DNA from: Chryseosolibacter indicum
Lineage (GTDB): Bacteria > Bacteroidota > Bacteroidia > Cytophagales > Cyclobacteriaceae
Direction: 5' to 3'
Assembly (NCBI RefSeq): GCF_018598585.1
Contig: NZ_JAHESD010000002.1
Coordinates: forward strand, 124,001-188,000
Length of the DNA: 64,000 nucleotides
The notes beneath the pieces are model-generated. The model did not search any database. It saw only the letters and a list, made by a program, of their open reading frames with translations, and was not told the origin of the DNA. Every line of letters begins with the position of its first letter. The stretch's first letter is position 1. Of the stretch, positions 34,669-42,733 are shown in pieces. Both the position numbers and the translations under genes were made by a program.

Positions 34669-35040
34669 ATGAAGGCAATTGGTAAAAAATTGTGGGTTAT
34701 TGCCGAAGGTTATATACCCGAATATGGTACTGGTAAAGAACCGGAATTTTTAAGTCATGAAACCGCTTGTATTCTGAACACCTCAGATAAGCCAGCTCAA
34801 GTATCTATAACCATTTTCTTTAATGACAGGGAGCCCGCAGGTCCCTTTAAAATTACTGTTGAACCGAGAAGAACGCTACACCTTCGTTTTAATGATCTGA
34901 AAGAGCCAGAACAAGTTCCGTTGGGTACTGATTATGCCAGTGTTATAGAATCAGATACACCCATTGTAGTTCAACATACGCGGCTGGATTCTAGACAAGC
35001 TGAGAATGCAATTATGACAACTATTGCATATTCAGAATAG
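34669..35040 (+). CDS. Sensory-rhodopsin-transducer (ASRT/DUF1362) family protein
   Basis: 123 residues. Strong match by eye to the Anabaena sensory rhodopsin transducer family: IAEGYIPEYGTG, EPEFLSHETACILN, ITIFFNDREPAGPF, EPRRTLHLRFNDL, TDYASVIESDTPIVVQHTRLDSRQAENAI. The family has a small beta-sandwich that forms tetramers and is thought to bind small molecules such as sugars. No rhodopsin gene lies in the window, so the light-signalling name is probably misleading. Cotranscribed with the LLM gene (14-bp gap). Confidence 0.93.
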   Translation: MKAIGKKLWVIAEGYIPEYGTGKEPEFLSHETACILNTSDKPAQVSITIFFNDREPAGPFKITVEPRRTLHLRFNDLKEPEQVPLGTDYASVIESDTPIVVQHTRLDSRQAENAIMTTIAYSE

Positions 35041-35104
35041 GGTTAAATTGAGGAAGGAACTTTTACTTCTTGTATTTTAGTTCTTCTTCTATCACCTTGA
35101 CCAT

Positions 35105-36283
35105 ATGTTAAAATTGTTGAATATATTCTTGATCTTATCTGTATTGTTTTTCAGCTGCCAGGATGATACAGCATCCGAAAAGCCGGCAGAGAAGAAATAC
35201 TTTATCTCAGCGGAAGAAACGGCTGATATTCCCTTAGAAACATTGAAAGCACTCACTACAAGCCTTGGGCAACCCGATATAGCGGCGTTATTAAAATATA
35301 GTATTAAGTCTTATACAATTGTTTATGAGACTACTTTTAAAGGAGAGCCAATTCAAGCCTCAGGACTTTTGATTATACCTCAGGGACTAACAGCAGACGC
35401 CCCGATAATCAGTGTGCAACACGGAACTACCTTCGTTAAAAGTGATGCTCCTTCTTTAGGAGCGTTTACAGGAATGGAATTATTTGCATCAGCAGGATAT
35501 ATTTCGTTAGTGCCTGACTTTATCGGTTATGGCAAATCTGCATCTGTATTTCACCCTTACTACGATAAGGATCATTCAGCTTTTGCAGTAGTAGATATGA
35601 TTAAGTCGGCAAAAGAATTTCTTGCCAGTAAGAAGATTGGCTTTAACGAAAAACTATTCCTTGCAGGTTACTCGGAAGGAGGATATGTGACATTGGCAGC
35701 TGCAAAAGAAATAGAAACGAACCCTTCACACAACCTTAAACTCACAGCTGTGGCAGCAGGAGCTGGTGGCTATGACTTGAATGAAATGCTTAAAGGAATA
35801 ACCACAAGTACATATTATTCCTATCCAAGTTACCTCGCGTTTGTAATGATGTCGTACAACAACACTTACAACTGGAATAAACCGTTAAATTATTTTTTTA
35901 AACAACAATATGCTGATGCACTAAATCAGTATATGAACGGAGAATATGGTGGTTCTTTTATAAATCAAAAGTTAACGACTGATCTTAATTCGCTTTTTAA
36001 TGCCGATTTTTATAGTCGATTGAAACAACCACAGGGAGAACCAGAACTAAAACAAGCACTGGCTAATAATAGCATTGTAGGATGGAATACCGCCACGCCA
36101 ATCCGGTTGTATCATGGTAGTAAAGATGAAATCATCCCTTATCAGAATTCTGAGTCAACATTAAAGAGCTTTAGAGAAGCTGGAAATAATAATGTCACGC
36201 TAACTATTATTCCTCAAGCTACCCATGGTAGCGGTCTTCAGCCGATGCTTCAGAACGTTATACCTTGGTTTCTTTCGTTATAA
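35105..36283 (+). CDS. Lipoprotein alpha/beta hydrolase (secretory-lipase-like)
   Basis: 392 residues. Lipobox LFFSC (Cys18). The hydrolase fold shows the segment PIISVQHGTTF, a nucleophile Ser190 in AGYSEGGY, an Asp in YHGSKDEIIP and a His in PQATHGSG. The segment FIGYGKSA is typical of the secretory-lipase group. It probably cleaves esters at the cell surface or in the periplasm. Preceded by a 64-bp spacer and not clearly part of the stress island. Confidence 0.9.
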   Translation: MLKLLNIFLILSVLFFSCQDDTASEKPAEKKYFISAEETADIPLETLKALTTSLGQPDIAALLKYSIKSYTIVYETTFKGEPIQASGLLIIPQGLTADAPIISVQHGTTFVKSDAPSLGAFTGMELFASAGYISLVPDFIGYGKSASVFHPYYDKDHSAFAVVDMIKSAKEFLASKKIGFNEKLFLAGYSEGGYVTLAAAKEIETNPSHNLKLTAVAAGAGGYDLNEMLKGITTSTYYSYPSYLAFVMMSYNNTYNWNKPLNYFFKQQYADALNQYMNGEYGGSFINQKLTTDLNSLFNADFYSRLKQPQGEPELKQALANNSIVGWNTATPIRLYHGSKDEIIPYQNSESTLKSFREAGNNNVTLTIIPQATHGSGLQPMLQNVIPWFLSL

Positions 36284-36429
36284 TGGTGCTAAAGATGCTG
36301 GCGAATGCATTGCTCATAAAGAAAAAATGTACCACGGAGATTGAATGATATTTGCAGAATAAGGTAGTTGCCTACCTTCCTGTATAAGAAAGACGTTGGA
36401 TCGTTGGCTATTTAATTTTTCAACGGTCG

Positions 36430-36458
36430 TTTCATCAATAGCTTATTTTTTAGCTTTG
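36430..36458 (+). promoter_or_regulatory. Candidate promoter of the 36486 gene
   Basis: The -7 element TAGCTTTG (36451-36458) is an exact TAnnTTTG match. The best -33 is TTTC at 36430-36433, with a 17-bp gap against the usual 19-21. The start codon is 28 bp downstream. The hairpin AAGGTAG/CTACCTT at 36361-36378 lies upstream and may end the hydrolase transcript. Confidence 0.4.
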
Positions 36459-36485
36459 TTTGAAAGATCTTTCTGCAATTAGAGT

Positions 36486-36743
36486 ATGTTAAAATGTATT
36501 TCCAATAAGAAGATGTTTGCAAGTGTCGAGCTTGCGGAAGACGTACTCATCGAGTTATGGACAAAAAATGACTATACAGATAACAATGCTCCTATTGCGG
36601 TATACAAATGCGAAGACTGCGGATATTATCATCTTACCTCCCGCGGACCTATGAATTCCAAACTCGCCTCACTTATCGGATCCGACAAATTTAAAATTAT
36701 GAAGGAAGCGAACCGATGGCTTGACAAATGGAAGAAAAAATAG
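36486..36743 (+). CDS. Small zinc-ribbon-like protein
   Basis: 85 residues. A single CEDCGYYHLTS segment plus an N-terminal MLKCISNK cysteine give a zinc-knuckle impression. C-terminal helix rich in Lys/Trp (IMKEANRWLDKWKKK). It resembles small conserved Bacteroidota proteins with a YKCEDCGYYHLT motif, whose role is not known to me. Single gene. Confidence 0.75.
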   Translation: MLKCISNKKMFASVELAEDVLIELWTKNDYTDNNAPIAVYKCEDCGYYHLTSRGPMNSKLASLIGSDKFKIMKEANRWLDKWKKK

Positions 36744-37211
36744 AGTCATATTTTTCTACTTCGCCTGCTGTATAAATCTTGCCAAGCCAATATAATCGCA
36801 GGAAAGTGTGCCTTCAAACCCGAATACCGGAATATATTTAAGTACAAGCCCCGGAGCCTCAGTTTTTGTATAACAAGAGTAAATAGGTATTCTTCTAATA
36901 GATCTTCATCCAGGTGATAAGGTATTGCTAGCCTGTAGGACCAGAGGTGGACCCATCTGCTTATAGTAACGGATTAGTTGTCCTTCTGCCATTCTTCTGT
37001 CATCCTTCTATCAACCTTCTGAAAAAGGCCTTTTTATAGAAGAATCATTGAATCTACAGTAAAAAACCGCAGTATTACTACTAATGCCAGACCGTATCAA
37101 CACGGTAGCCACGCTTACTGTTGTAGACAACGAAAAAGAAGGTGACGGAGGGAAAAGTTTGTTTTTATACGCTTTCTGAAAGCCGGATATTGTGCTTTTA
37201 CGGAATGTGCG
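36744..37211. other. 468-bp spacer with 11-bp array and a coding-like fragment
   Basis: It holds the tandem array at 36983-37026, listed separately. On the minus strand, 36906-36759 is open for 48 codons with protein-like text (EAPGLVLKYIPVFGFEG, then CDYIGLARFIQQAK and a stop at 36759-36761) but no start codon, perhaps the tail of a lost gene. No intact gene. Confidence 0.45.
36983..37026. repeat. 11-bp-period tandem array, 4 units
   Basis: CTTCTG-type words start at 36983, 36994, 37005 and 37016, exactly 11 bp apart. Units are CTTCTGCCATT, CTTCTGTCATC, CTTCTATCAAC, CTTCTGAAAAA. On the minus strand they read AGAAGGTTGAT, AGAAGGATGAC, AGAAGAATGGC, AGAAGGACAAC. Confidence 0.85.
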
Positions 37212-37799
37212 TCATTTAGTTCTTTTTAACAAGGCAGGATAAGTTTCCCGGGCCTTTCTGCTGAAGATATGGCTACTTTCTATTTTGCCTGAATGGAGTT
37301 CCAATGACCAGTCGCCGCCTTGTAACTCGGCACCTGTGTCATTTTCAGACGCCGCGATGTCTATACCTGTTCGAACAGCAAAGCTGTTCACAAATCCAAT
37401 ACCTCTCGATCCTTTCCCTACTTCACAGCCATAGATCAGGATGTCTCCTCCTGGCATAAAGCATTCTTTCCATGTCCCCAATATGAGCTCACTTTCTTCA
37501 ATCATATCACCTGTAAGCTCTTTATTAGCAAAAAGTAGCTTGCCTGCCTCGCCGTGGGTTACAATGTGGAGGGAGTTTACTGGTTTATGGGTTTTAACCG
37601 CGCTGGTAATAAAGGCAAGTATATCACTTGAGTTATTAAAGAACACAACTTTAGTCCCTGGTTTTATTTCCTTAACCAGAACTTCTATGTTCTTTAAACT
37701 TCTGTCGATTACAACAACATTAGAGCCTTGCTTATTCTGCTGCGCGAAAAGAATCTGGATGGATAAGATAAAGGCGAGTAGAAACTGTTTCATAAGCAA
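37212..37799 (-). CDS. Stand-alone secreted DUF4347 domain protein
   Basis: 195 residues. Signal peptide (LLAFILSIQILFAQ) then one DUF4347 domain: VVVIDRSLKNIEVLVKEI, the segment SLHIVTHGEAGKL with His82, ILIYGCEVGKG with Cys125, and IAASENDTGAELQGGDWSLELHSG. DUF4347 normally forms the N terminus of giant surface adhesins. Here it is alone. The His-Gly and Gly-Cys segments recall the His/Cys dyad of clan CD cysteine peptidases, so an enzymatic role is possible but untested. It may start at residue 1 or 3 (MLMKQF). Confidence 0.85.
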   Translation of the reverse strand: MLMKQFLLAFILSIQILFAQQNKQGSNVVVIDRSLKNIEVLVKEIKPGTKVVFFNNSSDILAFITSAVKTHKPVNSLHIVTHGEAGKLLFANKELTGDMIEESELILGTWKECFMPGGDILIYGCEVGKGSRGIGFVNSFAVRTGIDIAASENDTGAELQGGDWSLELHSGKIESSHIFSRKARETYPALLKRTK

Positions 37800-38132
37800 A
37801 TCTCCAAAACATATTGTCGGAAAAAATTGATGCCTATAACACTATCTATAAACGATTTTTACCTATTTCTCGGAACCATAGATAAACTTGCTGCTTTTCT
37901 AATGGGTCGTAATAGCGCTTGTATCGATTGAGTAACTCAAACTGCTGCCGCTTATAACAGTTCTTCCGAAACCGTTATTCTGTTCACAAGGAAAAAAACT
38001 TTTACAACAGGCCAAGCTCATTATTGTCTTGCTTCAGTTTCCTGTTGCAATAGTAGGCAGTTGTAGAACGAGTTAAACAAAAGAACCACATAGTTTCAAG
38101 TCATGCGGTTCTATTTTACAGATGTAATACTT
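37800..38132. other. 333-bp spacer with decayed coding-like fragment
   Basis: It holds the minus-strand fragment listed at 37846-37974. A further 20 or so coding-like codons in another minus frame (RSTTAYYCNRKLKQDNNELGLL before a stop) lie at about 38005-38075. No intact gene and no clear promoter for the 37212 gene. Confidence 0.4.
37846..37974 (-). pseudogene. Possible gene relic (42 open codons, no start)
   Basis: Between two in-frame stops the minus strand reads as a plausible protein segment (KRQQFELLNRYKRYYDPLEKQ, written here in part, then VYLWFREIGKNRL and a stop). It is rich in Tyr, Arg and Leu with no low-complexity character. No ATG/GTG/TTG start is available. A coding-like segment in another frame lies just upstream, which suggests frameshift decay. 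The parent family is not recognised. Confidence 0.35.
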
Positions 38133-40589
38133 CTAATTGACACGGAAAGTATCAACCGGATTTTTGCTTGCAGCCCTTATAGATTCAAAGCTTATTGTGA
38201 GCCAGGCAATCAAAAAAGCAATCATTCCTGAAATTAAAAAGACCGTAATACCCGGGCTGATTTTATACGCAAACCCCTCCAGCCATTTGTTCATAGCGTA
38301 GTAACCCAGCGGAACAGAGATAACAAATGAAATTACAATAAGTCTGATATACTCTTTCGACAGCATGGTTACAATACTTTGTACTGAGGCTCCAACAACT
38401 TTACGTATACCGATTTCTTTTGTCTTGCGCTCGGCAACGTAAACCGAGAGACCATATAAGCCAAGGCAGGAGATAATCAATGCAATAGTAGTTGAAATGG
38501 TAAGCAGGGTAGAAGTACGCTTTTCGGCGGCGTAAAGTGTCTTTATGTTTTCATTTAAAAAGATACTTTCGAAAGGAGCATCGTTTATGCGTTCATCCCA
38601 CAATGCTTTCATCTTTGCCTGCGTTTGTTGGAACGATTTCATTTCTATTGTTACTGCCATGTAAGGGAAGTAATCGCGGTTTCCTGATAGCATAAACAGC
38701 ATCGGGCGGATTTTGCGATGCAGCGAGAATTGGTGAAAGTCGTTTACTACACCGATAATAGAAAGTTCGTACCGTTCAGAACCCGGTTCAAAGAATATTC
38801 TTGAGCCCACAGCTTTATCGAGAGGAATATCAAACTCCTTCAGGCTTGCCTCATTAACTATAATTTTAATTGGATTAATCGTGTCATTAGGAAGATTATC
38901 TTGTCCCACAATAAAATCTCTTCCGGCAATCAGATCAATATTAAGCGCATTAAAGTATTCAGCATCAACACTAATGATGTCGTGAGTAACAGACTGATCG
39001 TTTGACGATCCTTCTTTGTAAACACCCCAATCCCGCGAAAGCGGTGTTGATGGAATACTTGATGTTGCAGATACAATGCCTACACCTTCCAACGCTTCAA
39101 AAGCTGATTTTAAGGTTGTATATTGACCGGATGCCTGTGCAGTGCGCATGGGTATCATTACAACCTGGTCTGTTGTAAATCCTAACGATTTGGTTTGAAC
39201 ATATTTAAGTTGTTGTTGGATAATAACAATAGAGGAAATAAGGGTAATTGTGATTACGAATTGGAAAACTACAAGTCCTTTTCTTAACCATTGTGATCCG
39301 TCACTGCTTAGAGACTTTCCTTTTAAAACGGAAGTTGGTTTTAGTGATGAAAGAAAAAAGGCAGGGTAACTTCCTGCAAGAAGGCCTGTGGTGGCGGCAA
39401 TAAATAATGTGGCTGAGATAATAAAGGGAAGATTGTTTCCGGTAAATGCCAAGTGCTTTTGCATGATTTCATTAAAGAAAGGTAGCGCAAATACTACCAT
39501 TAGAAAAGCTAAGACCAAAGCAAAAGCAACAATAACCAATGACTCTCCTAAAAATTGCCTGATGAGGTTATTTCTAAAGGCACCCATCGATTTACGTATC
39601 CCTACTTCGCCTGCACGTTGTGCGGATTTAGCCGTTGTAAGGTTCATGAAGTTGATACAGGCCAGCAGAAGTATAAAAATACCAATAGTGCCGATGATGT
39701 AGATGTAGGTAATGCTACTGCTGTTGGTATCAGATGAAGCATCGGTTCTGATATCAGAATATAACCTTACCTCGTCAAGTGGTTGTAGCTTGAGTATCTT
39801 ATTTCTTCCGGATTGCCTTAGTTCATTGCCAGCATGCATTTCTACAAACCCTGGCAGCTTAGCTTCAACGTTCTTGTATGTTTCCGGCTCTTGAAGCTTA
39901 ATGTAACTGCCTACAATATTATTGTTAGCCCACGTAGTTTGATTTAAAACCCATTGTCCCCAACCATTGCTATTCATGCTCATGTAGATGTCCGCATCTA
40001 CATGAGAAGGAAATTCCGAAGGAGCTACCACTCCTGTTACGCGAAAAGTGTCGGCAGCGGTACCGCTGTTGATAATAATCAATTCATCCAGTGGACTTCT
40101 TTTACCAAAGATCTTTTCACTTAGCTTCTGCGAGATCAAGGCAGTAGACGGAGCGTCTAACGCAGTTGCGGCATTGCCTTCAATAAGCTGATAAGGGAAA
40201 ACATCAAGAAAAGTTGAATCGACAAGAAAAGCTTTCTTCTCGAAAAATGAATTATCCTTATACCGTACAATATTGATCTCTGTATTCAAAGGTTTCATCA
40301 CCCTGGTAAACGTTTCAATTTCTGGCAATACCTGCGCAAGACCAGGTGCAATAGGAGGTGACGCATTTCCTGTTGTTTCAGCTACACCATCTTTAACAAA
40401 TGTTGTATTGATACGGAAGATTTTCTCGCGCTCGGAAAACCCTTTCTCATAATTAAATTCGTCCTGTATATACAGCGTTATTAAAATGCAACACGCGATA
40501 CCTGTTGACAGGCCTAAAATGTTTATCAAAGAGAATACTTTGTTTTTTACAAGTAGTCTCAAGGCAATGATAATATAGTTTCTTAGCAT
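38133..40589 (-). CDS. MacB/FtsX-family ABC transporter permease
   Basis: 818 residues. Layout: N-terminal helix (about 20-40), periplasmic MacB core, FtsX domain with three helices (about 290-410), a fourth helix near 430, a second periplasmic MacB core, and a second FtsX domain (about 690-800). Family segments: LLACINFMNLTTAKSAQRAGEVGIRKSMGA and GLYGLSVYVAERKTKEIGIRKVVGAS. This double-permease design is common in Bacteroidota exporters for peptides or lipoproteins. No ATPase gene is adjacent, so an external one must serve it. Confidence 0.94.
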   Translation of the reverse strand: MLRNYIIIALRLLVKNKVFSLINILGLSTGIACCILITLYIQDEFNYEKGFSEREKIFRINTTFVKDGVAETTGNASPPIAPGLAQVLPEIETFTRVMKPLNTEINIVRYKDNSFFEKKAFLVDSTFLDVFPYQLIEGNAATALDAPSTALISQKLSEKIFGKRSPLDELIIINSGTAADTFRVTGVVAPSEFPSHVDADIYMSMNSNGWGQWVLNQTTWANNNIVGSYIKLQEPETYKNVEAKLPGFVEMHAGNELRQSGRNKILKLQPLDEVRLYSDIRTDASSDTNSSSITYIYIIGTIGIFILLLACINFMNLTTAKSAQRAGEVGIRKSMGAFRNNLIRQFLGESLVIVAFALVLAFLMVVFALPFFNEIMQKHLAFTGNNLPFIISATLFIAATTGLLAGSYPAFFLSSLKPTSVLKGKSLSSDGSQWLRKGLVVFQFVITITLISSIVIIQQQLKYVQTKSLGFTTDQVVMIPMRTAQASGQYTTLKSAFEALEGVGIVSATSSIPSTPLSRDWGVYKEGSSNDQSVTHDIISVDAEYFNALNIDLIAGRDFIVGQDNLPNDTINPIKIIVNEASLKEFDIPLDKAVGSRIFFEPGSERYELSIIGVVNDFHQFSLHRKIRPMLFMLSGNRDYFPYMAVTIEMKSFQQTQAKMKALWDERINDAPFESIFLNENIKTLYAAEKRTSTLLTISTTIALIISCLGLYGLSVYVAERKTKEIGIRKVVGASVQSIVTMLSKEYIRLIVISFVISVPLGYYAMNKWLEGFAYKISPGITVFLISGMIAFLIAWLTISFESIRAASKNPVDTFRVN

Positions 40590-40789
40590 AACAGAAAGGA
40601 TTTGGGTTAACAGGATTTTAAATAGAACTTCACCTTAGGGGGATGGTTACAGTACTATCACACAAAATTTTTTGGTAAAGACAGGTGTTTGATACAAAAG
40701 TTGCATAATGCGGTGATCGGAACGAAGTATTTGGTTACTCTAAGTGTGCTTTTAATTGACAGATAAGGGGTATTTTGTATCTTCACACT

Positions 40790-42280
40790 GTGAAAGCACT
40801 AACCTCTCTGGTTGCCCTTTTGGTACTTGCCCTGGTTTCCTATGGCCAGATTAATATTGATTCCGTGCAGCAAAAGCTTTCAACACCACCACAGTTGCCA
40901 GATTCTTTAAAGACAACATGGTTAAAAGTAGATTCTATACGAGTTGGTTTTAATCACTCGTCCGACAGTTTAAGAGGTGAATATCAGCAGTTGATCGCCC
41001 CGATTGACTCTAAAATCAATAAGGTTCAACATAAAATTGACAGCTTAAACAAGCTAGGAATGCCAGCCAATGCGCTTACGCAGAAATTGGATAGCCTTGA
41101 TCAAAAAAGAAAGGCTTTAAAAAATGATTTAGATCAGAAGACTTCATCCCTTAAAACAAAAACAATCGGTAAGCTGGACAAAGTTGAGATGACGCCAGGA
41201 ATGGAAAAGGTAAGGGGAGATCTTACACAACAAGTTAATGGGTTTAATCTTTCTGATAAGAACATAACAGGTATACCTTCAATTGAAGTGCCGGGTTATT
41301 CTATTCCCGATTCTGATCAGTTAAGTAGTATTTCATCACAACTCGGCGAAGCCGGTAAGGTGGCAGAATTGCCGAAAGTAGATACACCTCTTGGTAATGT
41401 AACTGATATAACAGGGGAGGTTAAAGGATTAAGTGAAGATATAACAACCATTACAAAAGGTGGGAATCTTAACGATTTAAAAAACATTGATAAGACAATC
41501 GAGAGCCAGGCAGGGAAAATTGAAGGCGTACAAGAATTGCAAAAGCAATCGGGAGCTGTAGATGGTCTTCAAGGTAATATTGATAAAATGGGAAACCCGG
41601 ATGCTTTAAAACAAGAGGCTAAAGCAATGGCTAAGAAAGAAGCCATCAATCACTTTGCCGGGAAAGAAGAACAGTTGAAGGCGGCGATGGATAAGCTTTC
41701 AAAATACAAGGCTAAGTATAGTTCTGTTAAAAGCATTAAAGACCTACCTAAACGTCCACCCAATGCGATGAAGGGCAAGCCATTTATTGAAAGGTTTGTA
41801 CCAGGAATGTATTTGCAGTTTCAAAATAAAAATGGATGGTTCTTTGATGTAAACCCGTATGGAAGTTACAAGATAAGTGGGAGGTTTACTTCCGGTTTAG
41901 GATGGAATCAGCGTTTTGTTTATGATCATAAGGCGCAGCTATGGCTTTCGAGAAGTAGAATTTTTGGTCCCCGCGCGTTTGTTGATTTTCATGTTGGCAA
42001 GGGATTCAATGTTCACCTGGAACAAGAGGTGATGAATACCTTTGTACCAAATACCCTTACAGGCAATACCGATAATGGCAAAAGGGAATGGGTTTGGAGC
42101 ACGATGCTGGGGCTAAAAAAACAATACAAGATTTATAAAAATTTAAATGGTACAGTGCTGATACAGTACAACCTTTTTAATCTTTACTATAAGGCACCTT
42201 ATCTTGATCGCCTTAATTCAAGGATAGGATTTGAATACACTTTAAAAAAGAAGCAGAGTAAGGAAGAGGCGAAGAACTGA
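40790..42280 (+). CDS. Coiled-coil plus beta-barrel secreted protein of unknown function
   Basis: 496 residues from the GTG at 40790; a TTG at 40775 is less likely. Signal peptide (ALTSLVALLVLALVSYGQ). Residues about 60-310 are charged helices and coiled coil with DSL/KID periodicity (SKINKVQHKIDSLNKLG, and KAMAKKEAINHFAGKEEQLKAA). The C-terminal ~150 residues are beta-strand-rich and Gly/Tyr/Phe-rich (MYLQFQNKNGWFFDVNPYGSYK, RIGFEYTLKKKQSK), like an outer-membrane barrel. No family recognised. Own terminator downstream. Confidence 0.85.
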   Translation: MKALTSLVALLVLALVSYGQINIDSVQQKLSTPPQLPDSLKTTWLKVDSIRVGFNHSSDSLRGEYQQLIAPIDSKINKVQHKIDSLNKLGMPANALTQKLDSLDQKRKALKNDLDQKTSSLKTKTIGKLDKVEMTPGMEKVRGDLTQQVNGFNLSDKNITGIPSIEVPGYSIPDSDQLSSISSQLGEAGKVAELPKVDTPLGNVTDITGEVKGLSEDITTITKGGNLNDLKNIDKTIESQAGKIEGVQELQKQSGAVDGLQGNIDKMGNPDALKQEAKAMAKKEAINHFAGKEEQLKAAMDKLSKYKAKYSSVKSIKDLPKRPPNAMKGKPFIERFVPGMYLQFQNKNGWFFDVNPYGSYKISGRFTSGLGWNQRFVYDHKAQLWLSRSRIFGPRAFVDFHVGKGFNVHLEQEVMNTFVPNTLTGNTDNGKREWVWSTMLGLKKQYKIYKNLNGTVLIQYNLFNLYYKAPYLDRLNSRIGFEYTLKKKQSKEEAKN

Positions 42281-42433
42281 TTTTCAGTGCGTTGAATCAC
42301 ACCAATGCATCTTTTTGCAAACTTATGATGGTTTTTACAATGTCCCAGGTAGCGTTTATTTAAAGATTTACCTAACGATGACTCCAACCGTTTGTGTTTG
42401 AACATAGGCGTAAGTTGGGTTATTACAAGGATT

Positions 42434-42464
42434 AAAAGCAGTTAAGGCAATTGACTGCTTTTTT
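42434..42464 (+). terminator. Rho-independent terminator, in a 453-bp spacer
   Basis: A 9-bp stem AAAAGCAGT (42434-42442) / ACTGCTTTT (42454-42462) with a T tail, about 155 bp after the 40790 gene stop. The rest of 42281-42733 has no gene I accept; a plus frame at 42486-42761 overlaps the next start and lacks protein-like features. Confidence 0.75.
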
Positions 42465-42733
42465 ATTTCTGCCTAGGGGCAAAAATTGTGGATAATTGCC
42501 GCCTATTTCGATACTCAAATCCACCTTTCTAAGCAACTTTATAGTAGAATCAGTCTTTTTAGCCCACTTAAAGCCGCTTTATCGCTTTCTCCAGTTCATT
42601 ACGGCCGCTGGCGCGATTTTTTTATCCTAACCAACAGTAGAAGTGGTGAAATTGGTGTCTTTACTAAGATCCGATTTCTAGTGATAGCGAGAACCCCCGT
42701 CTTTCTGGTTAAAAATAGCCGAAGGATCTTTAT

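Noticed and set aside
34669-35040. Light-signalling (rhodopsin) system
   Set aside because: Only the transducer-family protein is present; no retinal protein or retinal synthesis gene is seen in the window.
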